From Pegoplata infirma (Eukaryota > Arthropoda > Insecta > Diptera > Anthomyiidae): DNA of 64,000 nucleotides. Shown in pieces: positions 9,823 to 21,200 of this stretch. The translations under genes were made by a program, and so were the position numbers. Under the pieces are notes generated by a model, which worked only from the letters and a program-made list of their open reading frames with translations, was not told where the DNA came from and made no database searches. The stretch lies in contig OY992539.1 of assembly GCA_963921195.1 (NCBI GenBank), positions 100,758,964 through 100,822,963 on the forward strand, given 5' to 3'. The first letter of the stretch is position 1. The number at the start of each line of letters is the position of its first letter.

Positions 9823-10868
9823 GTTTTTTAGTACCATTTGAGGTTTTCTATAGCAAAAAATGTTTTATAATCTAAGACAATTTCTTAAGGAAAATGTTTG
9901 AGAATCTGCGACTTTTTCTAAAATAAAAATTTTTAGAATCTGAGACTCTTCTTATAGGAAAATGTCTCAGATTTTCTCAAAGTCTATGAAATTTGTTACA
10001 GAAAGAATGTATTAGAATTTTTCTATTGGAAAAATATTTTGTAGTCTTAGGATTTTTCTAAAGGAAAAAAGACTTGAACTTGAAAATTTGTTTAAAAAAT
10101 TGGAGAATTATTTTATAGAAGAAATCTGTGAATTTTTCTGTACAAAAAATTTGAAGTTTGGAAAAAAAGATAGAGCCAGGAAATTTCTAAGGATATACAT
10201 AGGGTTCCCGGAACTGGAATTCCCAGTATTTGGATTTCCCGTTTTCCCGGGATTTTTTATGCGGGATCCCGGGAAATTAAAAATACTGGAAAAAACAGTA
10301 AAATCTGCTGAATTGAGCTGCATCTAAGCATCTAAAATGTATTTTATTGATGCAAAAAAGGCTTAAAAGATTTTAAGCATAAAGTTTTTTTCAACTTATA
10401 CGAAAGCGATTGTAATTTTTTCATGGAAATTTTGTAAGATTTTTTTTACCAAACCGTTAATTTTTAGTTATGCTGTTTTTCAACAATTTTTTTTTTAATC
10501 TTTAAAGTCTTTTTTCATATCTCGCTTTCTTTTCGAGTTTGTAGCAACCAAATTTGCAGTTAAAAATTTGTATAAAAAATATATTGCAACAAAAATTTTG
10601 CAATTACAAAATGTGATTTTGCAGTTTTTATGCATTTTTTCCGATGACAAATTTCTGTCTTGCGTTATTTTTTCATATAGTTTTTAAGATTAAATTGTAA
10701 ATTTTTTGACATTTGACATCGATTTTTTCAAAAACGGCTCTGGCCAAGATTGCGATTTTCATCGAAATATAGTAGTGGGACAAACCAGATTTATAATAAA
10801 GAAAGGTCTAGTTTGGAACTCTTGGTCTTTTTTTAACAAAATAAGATTTTTTCTGAAAAATGCTCTAA
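9823..10868. repeat. degenerate repeats, no gene
   Basis: 9850-10080 iterates 'agaatctgagacttttctataggaaaa', the same kind of sequence as 43380-43790. 10200-10290 has CCCGGGA-type inverted pieces related to 29436-29457, 31640-31680 and 44690-44770. 10490-10860 resembles 35990-36380 (CATCGAAATATAGTAGT). No coding sequence supported. Confidence 0.55.
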
Positions 10869-11559
10869 CCCAGCAAAAACTTGGTAATGACACATCATTA
10901 CCATTCGAATTACTTAGTAATGACAGAAAATTACCTTTAGCATTATTTTGGAGTTAAAATAAAGTCTTATTAATAATGACTTACCTAAGTCATTATAATA
11001 AAATAAAATAATTACAGAACTAGATTTTCACTTTTTGAATATATTTTATATTATTGCAAAAATTTGATTTTCGGGAATTTCCACTTGACCTCATAAAATC
11101 GAAAACTTAGAAGATCTGATCAAATTTGAAATTTTTTGAGCGCTGAAGGTGGACCCCAAGATGAAGTGCGATCTTTCTGAAATTTTGACTACATCGTTTT
11201 TTTTTTTTGTTTTTTTTTTTAACAGAAACAACTCTCAGGCAATGTTGCCTATCAATTACTACTGTAACCGTGATGTTTCTTTCGGAAAGGGGATAGAAAG
11301 ATATGAAAGATTTGAAAGATAGAAGGGCTTCAGTATGGCAACACTGTAATTGCGCGTGTTGATAATTTTGAGTACAGTTGTTGCATCGCCATCTGTTATT
11401 GATCTGGCGAAATTATTTTTGAAGCTGTGTTTAATAGCCATTATTTCATTATTTTACTTCGTTGACGTTTTTTTAGTGCTTTTTATCAACGAAGGAGGGT
11501 GCTGCGATAGATATTAGTTATAAATAGAAACTAATAAATACCTGAAAAAAAATGTTGTT

Positions 11560-11635
11560 CTGCCTAAGCCGGGAATCGAACCCAGGCTTGCTGGCTAGTA
11601 GTCCAACGCGCTAACCACTAAGCCACAGCACCCTC
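11560..11635 (-). mobile_element. tRNA-derived SINE head of a different family
   Basis: On the minus strand, GGTGCTGTGGCTTAGTGGTT continues to AGCGCG (A box) and CCTGGGTTCGATTCCCGG holds the B box and a T-arm that pairs. The anticodon-like stem GTTGG/CCAGC pairs, but the acceptor ends do not, so it is not a functional tRNA. The SINE body probably runs on leftward toward about 11440; its end is unclear. Confidence 0.65.
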
Positions 11636-11636
11636 A

Positions 11637-13466
11637 ATATGGGGCATTCCATGTCAAATGGGACACTTTGAAAATTTTTTTTTTTAGATTTTCCCAAATT
11701 GTTTACAGTTTTTAGTACCCTTCGAAAACTCCTTCGTGGGGCATTCCATGTCAAGTGGGACACTTTGAAAAATTTTTTTTTTAGATTTACCCAATTTGTT
11801 TACAGTTTTTAGTACCCTTCGAAAACTCCTTCGTGGTAAATTTTCAGATTTTTTTGAAGACCCGTTCAAAAGATATCGAATTTTTAAAAATTTACTCAAA
11901 CTTCTTTGACTCATAACTTCTGCAATAATGGTCCAAATTTAAATTTTTTTTTCAAAATTTTTGTTTTTTTACGTACTTTAAAAAAAAATCCGAAAAAAAT
12001 CTTAAAAGCGCTCTAGTTTGCGATTTTTTAGTTTTAAAATTTAAATCTCATTTTTGCAAATGTTTGTACTCTTCGATTTTTTTAAAATTTTTTTGTGTAA
12101 AACTTCTATCGATTCTACAAATTTTTTGCCCAGGACGATCGTGGGATAACAATTATTACTATTTTTTAAAATTTTTTGAAAAAAATTTATTGTTATTTTC
12201 CAATCTTAAAATCATTTCTACTGCTCCAATGGTGCGTCTTAGAGGTGTCATTAATTAGACCGGCCCCCATTAATTTTTACGTCTTAACATTTCTTTGGAA
12301 CAAACTAATACCCTATCTCTAGTTTCTAAGGTGGCTCCCACACAAAACGAATTTTTTTAAATTTTCTCCAACCGCTCTAACTGCCTTAATAGTGCCCTTA
12401 GAGCAACAAAATGTATGACCGACCCACAATATTTTTTAGTCCAAAAATTTTCTCTGAACACACCTACCCTCTATCTTTATTTTTACACTACAACATTTTT
12501 TAGAACATACATACGCCCTATCTCCACTCCCTAAGTAGGCTTCCATTCAAGATTACATTTTTACAAAATTTACTTTAACTGTTATTTGTATGGGGGTCGG
12601 TCTCACTAATGACCCCTCTCGGACGCACCATTGAACCGGCAGAAGCTGATTAAATTAAACAAATTTACAAAAAATAAAAAAAAATGTATGGGGACCGCCT
12701 TAACAGTTAAAGATAAAGGGAAGGTGTGTTCAGAGAAAATGTTTGGACTAAAAAAATATTGTGTGTCGGTCATACATTTTGTTGCTCTAAGGGCATTATT
12801 AGGGCACTTATTGTTAGAGCGGTTGGAGCAAATTTTAAAAAATGTCGTTTTGTGTGGGAGCCCCTTAGAAATTAGAGATAGGGTATTAGTTTGTTCCAAA
12901 AAAATGTTAAGACATAAAAATTAATGAGGGTCGGTCTTAAAAATTTCCCTTCTAAGACGCACCATTGGAGCAGTAGAAATGATTTTAAGATTGGAAAATT
13001 ATATAAATTTTTTTCAAAAAAATTAAAAAAATAGTAATAATTTTTATCCCACGATCCTCCTAGGTAAAAATTTGTAGAATCGACAGAAATTTTATTAAAA
13101 AAATTTCAAAAAAATCGAAGAGTACAAATATTTACAAAAATGACGTTTAAATTTTAAAACTTAAAAATCGCAAACTAGAGCGCTTTGAGGAATTTTTTGG
13201 GATTTTTTTTTTTTTAAAAGTACGTAAAAAAATGTTTAAAAAAAATATTTGAAATTTGGACCATTATTGAAGAAGTAAATGAAGTTTGAGTAATGGAACA
13301 AACTACCAATTTTTAAAAATTCGATATCTTTTTAACGGGTCATCAAAAAAATCTGAAAATTTACCATGAAGGGGTTTTCGAAGGGTAATAAAAACTGTAA
13401 ATAAATTTGGAAAATCTAAAATAAAAATTTTTCAAAGTGTCCGATTTGAAATGATATGCCCCATAT
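11637..13466. mobile_element. foldback element C, 1.8-kb palindrome with ATATGGGGCATTCC ends
   Basis: Starts ATATGGGGCATTCCATGTC and ends with an inverted, slightly diverged copy (...GATATGCCCCATAT). Arms pair almost throughout: CCAATGGTGCGTCTTAGAGG at 12227 against CTAAGACGCACCATTGG near 12960; the centre is near 12600. The left terminal 97 bp are tandemly duplicated (11641 and 11738). Frames of about 97 codons at 12606-12924 on both strands mirror each other and are palindrome artefacts. Confidence 0.82.
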
Positions 13467-13618
13467 GTAATAAGTTATTAATACTGGTTTGATAGTCATT
13501 ACATTTCGCACATTTGCTTGTAAATGTAATGGGAATGGTAATTCGAATCAGAAAAAGTTATAACTTTTGAATTTCCCGTTACACATTTCATTACATGGTA
13601 ATGCAAGTTTTTGCTGGG

Positions 13619-14742
13619 AAGGATAACAATTCAGAAAAAGTTATTTTTAGAGGCAGTGGCAGTTTACCCATTGGGACTTTTTTTCTATTTTTTACGGAAA
13701 ATAAATTTTTTTAACTTAAGTTTTTAATGGGTAATGCGCCTTAGAGTCTCACAATTGTGGTCGCAAAAATTTGATATAAATGATGTAAATAATGTTAAAA
13801 CACTCAAACAAACATAAAAAAATCTCCAACCATATAAAATATTAAAAAGAACCTCTAAATTATGAAAAAATATTAAAATCAACTGGGACAAAAAAAAAAA
13901 ACGCTAACATTCAAAAAATTAAACTCAAATTTATGATGTTAAATTAATAAACAACACTTAATAGAAACAAGCGAAAATTTAAGAAAAAAAAAATACTGAA
14001 TTCATTAAAATAAAAAATATTTATAATATTCCATACGCAACATACAAATTTTATACGAATATGAATGAGAATAAAATATATGAAATACCTTGAATCATAA
14101 CCTAAGTAAGGACTTTCATAGGTACACCTTTCAGTGTCAATTTATTATATGAGGATGACAGAAAAATGCAAAAAAAAGATGAAGAAAATGAAAAAAAAGA
14201 AAAAAAAAGCAACAAAGATTTATGAAATGAAAATGAAATAAGTTAAGAAAATATAGCAATGAGGAGTAGTACAAAAAAAATGTTAATGTTTATGAAGAAA
14301 ACACAATTATGTAGGAAAACATTGTTTTCTTCATACTTCATTCGTTTTCTGTTTTGTGCTTTTTTTTTTTATTTTTCCACTGTAATATTAATGACTTGGT
14401 TTTTATGGAAAGGAAGCTGTTTTGGTGTTAAGCCATATACCCCAAACACCCAGTTTTTATTGTTTGGATACGAACTACGAAGTAAGTAGACAAACACAAA
14501 TAATAAGTATGACTGTTCATGAAATAGTTTTCTTCAATTTTACCGATTTTTTTTTTGCTGAATTTCAAAATATAATTTGTGCAAATTTCAGTGGAAAATT
14601 TAGAATTTTTTTTTTGGAAATTTTCTTAGCTTTTTTTTTTAATTTTAAATTTTTCGATTTTTGTAAAACGTAAACGTTTGAAACTAAAGGTTTGGTCGAT
14701 ACAGCACCGTCACACATCATTGGGGCTTCCAAAAAAAAAAAA
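13619..14742. other. gene-free AT-rich sequence
   Basis: No repeat relation recognised apart from poly(A) and poly(T) runs. Open frames on the plus strand (14259-14489, 14422-14673) are composed of Phe/Lys/Asn and low-complexity residues and lack any recognisable domain. Confidence 0.5.
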
Positions 14743-15534
14743 ACAAGTAAGAAAGATATAGTCGGTCAAGATCGACCATATGATACCCTACCAGTGTTTT
14801 TCAGACAATGGGTTCGAAGTCCAAACATATACCGATTGGATCTGTCTTTTGTTAGATCTTTATTTAGTGTATAAAACACACACAGATCAAATTTTAGTGG
14901 AATTGGTTTATTTATTTGTCAATAGATCGATTTAACTAAATATCGCTCAAATTTTTATATGGGGGGACTAAATATAAATATGGTCCAATTATATTCCGAT
15001 TTGATTAGGTTAATAAAGTGCCCGTTTAGCACCTAAAAATAAAATTTTTATTAAATATTTCCATTTTTATGAAATTTAAGGGAATTATGTGAATTTCGAG
15101 AGGGTGGACTGAAGGACTGACCCGATTCCTTTGAAATTTGAAATGGTGATTCGTGCATTCAAAATTTGATTACATGCTAAATTTTATATCGATATCTAGT
15201 ATAATACGGTTATTAGAGCCATTTAAGCCGAATCCAAAGGGGGCGTTTGTATGGGGGTAGATCCTAGGCTTCGTCCTTAGGCCAAAAGATGCTAAAGTTT
15301 CAAATTTCGAGTCAATTGCTTAAAAATTGCGACCTGTATCGTGCCTAAACCGATATGTGGACAGATGGACAGACGGACAGACGGACGGACGTACGGACAT
15401 CGCTAAATCGACTCAAAAAGTAATTCTGAGTCGATCGATATACTTGAAGGTAGGTCTAGGACCAACATTTCTGGTAGTTACAAACATCAGCACAAACTCA
15501 TTATACCCTGTACCACAGAGTGGTGTAGGGTATA
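14743..15534 (+). mobile_element. mini-me-like element, about 790 bp
   Basis: Begins ACAAGTAAGAAAGATATAGTCGGTCAAG and ACCATATGATACCCTACC, contains GACAGACGGACAGACGGACGG (GTCY-type microsatellite) near 15360, then ATCGATATACTTGAAGGTAGG, and ends TATACCCTGTACCACAGAGTGG..TAGGGTATA, a palindromic tip. The order matches the mini-me elements described in Diptera (Wilder and Hollocher 2001), now usually grouped with DINE-1/Helitron-like elements. Confidence 0.72.
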
Positions 15535-16645
15535 AAAATAATTTTCATTGGTGCTCAGGCATAACTTGAAAGATTATAGGGTAAAGTGCTTCTGAGATTT
15601 TTTTTCAGATTTTTTTAAAAATGTTTAAAGGTCGCGCAAGTCGTTTTTTTCTAAAAATCGCGCTTGGCAACCGATTTTTGATTTTTTTTTTTTATAAATT
15701 CATCAATATCCAAGGTTTTCTTCACTACTGAGGTAAAATTTAAAAAAAAAATGTCAAAGCTTTATTTCAATGAGCATAATGGAAAAGTTTTGGTAATGCT
15801 TTTACTCAATTAGGTACCCTACATTAGTTCTTTTTTTGTAAATTTTCTATAAATCTTGAAAATAACGCTTTGTAACTTTTTAAATATCTATGAAAGTCAA
15901 AAAAAAAGTAATGATGCAGTTTGATAGATAAAATAATTTTAAATAATTTTGAAAAAATAATTTTTGAATTTGCTCTTACCGTTCCAGTATAATAACATTT
16001 TAAAGCTTTTCACAAAATTTGAACTTTTTCAATTTGTCTGACCTTTGACAACTGATTTAAATGGATTTTAGTGTGCTGATTCCGAATCTGTTATCCAATT
16101 GTTTCTAATTGGATAATTAGAAATCGCAAATCGCTCTTTAAGAGTCGAAAATGGGCGTTTTTTTTACCAATTTTGCTTGGCTATAATTTCCAAAAAAAAA
16201 TTTAGTGCCTCAGTTTCAAACACGAACTTAACTATGTTAAATGCTAGGATTCCAAAACTGGTATTAGGTTTTTTCTGACAGCTTTAGTTGTCGAGTTATT
16301 AAAAAGGGCATAAATATTCAGACAAAATAAAAGAGGTCATACATTTAAAAATTTTATTTTAGCGATATCTCAAAAACTAAAGATGACTCAACAAAAGAAA
16401 GAGCATTCTTGGAATCAGCATATCCAACATACCTAAAATCGTCATTTACTTTTTGGATGTAAGACAAGTGTTGGTAAATATAGACTCACAAACATGCCAA
16501 AAACAGCCTATTTTCAAAGTTTCCTTAGGCTATATCTCAAAAACTAGAGCTGACCCAAAAAAACGGTAGCCGGATTTGAAATCAGCGTACCCCTAATACC
16601 CAAAATTAGCTATCAGAACCCGGGCAAAAAAAAGCTTTGCCCTGT
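15535..16645. repeat. diverged repeats including an internal direct duplication, no gene
   Basis: 16355-16460 and 16525-16620 are degenerate direct copies, each with 'atctcaaaaacta(a/g)agctgac' followed by 'gaaatcagcgtaccc' and 'taccca'. The rest is AT-rich without coding potential. Confidence 0.45.
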
Positions 16646-16647
16646 GT

Positions 16648-17122
16648 AATAGGTGTGTTCCAGAACTTTGCGGGTAAAGTTCGGTAAAATGAGAGAAAAT
16701 CTAAAAAGCTCTCACGATACCGAAAAAATGCACAATAGTACGGGAACGCAAAAAACCACATTTCAAGCCTGAAAACTTAAAAATGTAAACAAATTGAAAT
16801 GCTTACATATTTTAGTAAGAAAAAATTACGTTAAACAAGGGGAAACAAATTGTAAAAGTTGATTTTAATGCTGTTATATATTATTTTGCCTTGAAATTTA
16901 GCATATCTTTTGTTTTGTTTTTTATTTTATTAAAATTTTCAATTAAGTTTCACAAAAAAAAACAGCTGTCTTCTTAACATCTTATTGTTACTAATTTACA
17001 CGAAAAAATAGTGCGGGTAAGTTCGGTAAAATGAGAAACAAATCCAATTTTTGCGTACGGGAACGCTTTTCGGGCTGGTTTGGGTACCCGCGTGCACCCG
17101 CGGTAACGTTGTAGAACAAACC
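16648..17122. mobile_element. MITE of about 475 bp with TAGGTGTGTTC ends
   Basis: Left end TAGGTGTGTTCCAGAACTTTGCGGG and right end (inverted) TAGGTTTGTTCTACAACG..ACCGCGGG match. Inside, GCGGGTAAAGTTCGGTAAAATGAGA occurs near 16670 and again near 17013. The interior is AT-rich. Target duplication unclear. Confidence 0.6.
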
Positions 17123-18001
17123 TAATATAATAAACTAATAAGGAGGACCTGCAAAATTTGAAAGTTGGTCAGTTACAGAAATATGGGAAGTTGAATTTCT
17201 TCGATTTTTTATGCTGAACACAAAACGGTTTTCACCAGCTCTGTAAAAAGTCAAAATGTCCGTCCGTCTGTATAAGACGTCTGAACTTATGCACGAAGGT
17301 GTCTAAGGGTCACGAAACTTTGCAAATGGCAAAATCGGAATGGAGGAAAAAAAACTTTCCCCTTGAACAACCAAAAAATGACGCAATTTTGTACATTAGT
17401 TTTTATATTTTCAGTAAGCAAATGAAACCCTTTTATGTAAGAAGATGTTCAAAAGCTTGCACTTGGACCCAGGTAATAAGAAAATACAGTCTTTTTTGGC
17501 CCTCCCCATTTTGTGGGAGCGAATTTATCAATTTAAAATAAACAACTTTATAAATAGTTTCCTGAAAATTGTTACTTTGACAATATCAGCGTAATGATTA
17601 GTAAAGAAATATGACCTTGAGCTAGAATAATCTTTCTCAAAACATATTAAAATATTATTAAATCGCACAGTTTCGGAAACGACCCCCTTCAATTTCACTC
17701 TCTGTCTGTCCGTCTGTAATTCAACTAAAATACGCAGTAGATACAATTAAAACTATTTCATGGACGGTCTTTATAGTGGCTACTATCAACAAAATTAAGC
17801 ACAATGTTTTTATAAGGATATTAAAGTTTTAAACGAAAACGAAATTAAAATGAAAAGGCTAAAGGAATTAATGAAAGATCATAAAAAAATGAAAAAAATA
17901 AATGAATGTTGGTATAAATGAGATTTGTAAAAAAAAAATGTATGTACAATAAAATTATGTGAAAAATTAAAATAAGAAATATTTGTAAAAACAAAATTTA
18001 C
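17123..18001. other. intronic sequence after exon 7, no gene seen
   Basis: Two short mini-me microsatellite scraps (GTCCGTCCGTCTGT near 17258; CTGTCTGTCCGTCTG near 17702). 17123-17540 resembles decayed mini-me flanks. No exon with a matching phase was found here. Confidence 0.45.
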
Positions 18002-18219
18002 CCTAATGTAGAGCCGGTAATAAGCTCAGCTTGTGCACTTAATGTTTCCGCTATGAATTCATCATTATAAGCATCCTTAGGACGATACCAACGGCGACCA
18101 CCTGGTAATACTAAAGGACGATCCGATTGTGGTGTTAACGGTCCAAATGCACGTTTTGAACGTTTTGGATTGCTTTTACGCTCCAAATGCTCTTCAAGTT
18201 CCTCAATGACATCGTATTT
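18002..18219 (-). CDS. Zasp66: Zasp66-like exon 7: second ZM-like motif
   Basis: Acceptor ttgtaaaatag|AAATAC and donor TTAGG|gtaaat bound 218 nt (phase 0 in, phase 2 out). It encodes KYDVIEELEEHLERK, then SKRAFGPLTPQSDRPLVLPG, GRRWYRPKDAYNDEF and IAETLSAQAELITGSTLG. The AYNDEFIAETLSAQAEL part is the best ZM-motif match in the gene. The following exon must begin with one base completing a Gly codon; I did not find it with confidence in 1-17990. Confidence 0.87.
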
Positions 18220-21200
18220 CTATTTTACAATATAAGTATACATTTGTGTAGGCAACATGAATAATTTTTGTTTTTCTTGTATATTTTTGTATTTATTAAT
18301 TATTTTTAGCACAGTTTTAATGTTTTCATTTTTTTTAATATGTATTGTTTAAAATGTTGATATAATTTTTATGGCTTATTTATATATTTTTTTTTGTATA
18401 CAGTGTGACCAAAATGTGTATTAGCCTGTCCCGAAAATTAAATTTTAATAGCAAAAAAAAAAAAAAAACGATGCTCTTTCGAGAGCTAATGATGGGCAAA
18501 ATAATCCAACAAAACTCGGAGTCTGTCTCTCTCTACAACCGGTTAAAGATCGCAACCGTAGTGTATTTTGTCAAATATTTTTTGTTTTGGCCGCAATTGG
18601 TGGCAAAATTTGTGGAATAAGGAGTACATAAAGGGAAAAATATTTAAATGAAATAAATTTAATCCACTTATTACAGTTTTTGATGAAAAAACGAGTAAAA
18701 AAATATTTAATTTTTTAACATTTTATTTTTAAGTGGCTTTAAATGGTACTAAAAGAACACGTACGATTAAAAGTACCCATTTGAACTTGCTTGAGTAACA
18801 TTCGCGTCATATGAAAATTTTAAGTTCAATATTACCATATTATTCCATGAAAAAGTTTTAAATATTTTTTTCTTAATGTACTAAACATTTCGCAAATTTG
18901 ACACCAAAAAATAAAAGGTATTTTGCAAAGTCCGACACACTGTTAGATAGGCCCTTAGAAACCATTTGCTTCTATATATATTGTTCATATAGTTCCTTTG
19001 GAAGAAATACGAAAAAAATCCAAAAAAAACATCAAAATTCCGTTTTTCACCCTTCTATTTCCCCCTTTTAGCCATTACGATAGCTGATAAAAAAACCGGT
19101 AAATCTTAGATTTTGTTCCTCTATAACATATTAAAAGTGCAGGAAAATCGGCGTGTAAGCTATGGGATACCTTCCTTGTAAGAGGGGGAGGGAGGATTAA
19201 AATTTTTTGTTTTTTTGGCCCGCCCCCTTTTTTAGGGCGTTGATATAAAAAAAATATTTAATGTCCAAGACCGACTGAAGGCCGGCTACGCAGAAAAACT
19301 TTTGACACAAATAAAAATTGCAGAGTTAATATCTCCGCCTTTATAACGACATTGTCAGAAAAGCTTTTTTGTTTTAGACTGCATTGTGCTTTCCTCAGAC
19401 GGACGTGCAGACGAACAGACATCGCAAGAATGTCTTACACAGAAAGAATTGAAACCGAAAGTCAATCAACAAAAACGCGGATTCAATTAATTTTTTAATT
19501 GAAACTCCTCCGATAAAGAAAATTGTTATATCAATCATCAAATTGTAGGTGATTAATTGATTTTTATTTCAATTAATCATTTTTTCGATTTTGATCAAAA
19601 ATTTGATTGATTTTTTATATAAAGTCAATTAAAATATTTATTGATTTAACAAAGGAATTTCACGCTTATTGAAAAATTATGAAGAAATTCATATTTTTTG
19701 CTTTCCAATATGTTGCCGACAATAAAAAAAAGTAAAACCGTAGTAAAAAGTATATTTTTGAATTAATGTATTCAAATAAATTGAAGCGAAAAAAAAGCTG
19801 GTATGTTAAAAATTTGTAATTTGATAGTTAAAGAAACTAACAAAAATGTTGATCAAAACAATAATTGACTCATTTAAATTTTGTTGATCAATAGATTTAA
19901 TTTAAATTTTTTAGCCAATAATTTTTTGTGTGTAGAATCGATCTCTGATCAAAAATGTAAATTTCTGGGAGTTATCTTAATTTTTAGTGGGACTATGTCT
20001 AAATTTTTTCGGTCATAGTCCCTATCACTGTCATGGGGATTAAGACCGATTTTATAGCGGACTTAATGATGACATATAAAATGAAATAATACCATATCGA
20101 GGGTGAACATTCAAAACTTGCTATCTTCTATGTTATTACACTGCAGATTAGAGCACCCATAAATGCAAATGAGTTAATTTTTTCACTCCCCGCGCAATTT
20201 CCGGTAGATTGGGTGTTAAAAATAATATCCGTGCCAAAACTGAACCTATCGGATGAAAACAGGCCAGTCACTTTCGACTTTTAGCCCTAAAAATGTACTA
20301 AAATTAGTACACATATTTTAATCCCTGTAACTTTTAATCTAAGGGCTTTACGAAAAAAATTCATACAATCATTTTGATGCAGAATCAGATGGCAAACATT
20401 TTTCTCATATGTCATTTTGATATATCTATGGCGCATCATGTTGTTTTAGGCGATCAAAATCAAAAATTGTGCCACAATAATTTTTCAAACGGCCCTCGTT
20501 ATTTAATGGATGACTGTATTTCGGTTTGGTCATCGCATGATCGTAGGATATTTTAAGTAGCTTAAACTGGAAAAACAGTTCCAAGAAATCTCATGTCTGT
20601 AGGTCAGAATATAAGGGCCAAAGTTCACGACTTTCTTTATATTTAGTTTTTGTGATCATATTTGGCTTAATATACGACGCAGACAATAAATGTTTTCACG
20701 AGACGTGTAAAAAGGAAAATTTCCTACAAATATTTGTATTTACATTTTATTGTCTGATTGAATCCTTTTGAGATATAGAGCGAAATATCGAAATTTTATC
20801 AAAACAATGTATTGGTGTGCTACTTAAAATTAAACTTAAGATTTTCAATGTGTTTGGGTCGAAATATTGTGAAACTGGGTCCAAAAATGATATGATAAAA
20901 ATTTAAGGAAAATCGAAGAACTCTAACCCTTACCATTTTTTGAATTTTGGGCAGATACCATAATTTATTAAAAATATATTTTTTTATGAAAAAATTTAAA
21001 AAGTATTTTTTATTTATTCGGCATTTACTCAAAAATACTTGGTTAAAAAATTTAACACTATGGCATCATTAACTCCGTTCAAAATTTTATGCAACAAATT
21101 ACCATGGATTTTAAGGGTACTTCAAATGAGTATTTTCGATTTATTAAAAAATTTATTAAACCAATTTATGAAAACTAATATTTCAACTAATCACATACAC

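Larger units (their letters stand above)
10869..13618. mobile_element. element with CCCAGCAAAAACTTG inverted ends, heavily nested
   Basis: CCCAGCAAAAACTTG (10869-10883) and its reverse complement (13604-13618) bound a unit whose own sequence appears at 10869-11000 and 13467-13618, both rich in TAATGA/TCATTA near TGGTAATG. Between them lie a SINE head and foldback C. No target duplication is visible, so the ends may also be chance neighbours of two fragments. Confidence 0.5.

Noticed and set aside
11560..11635. Possible tRNA gene on the minus strand
   Set aside because: The T arm and anticodon-like stem pair, but the acceptor stem does not, so a SINE head is more likely.
12606..12924. Two opposite-strand frames of 97 codons
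   Set aside because: They overlap at the centre of a 1.8-kb palindrome and mirror each other; no domain and no splice context.
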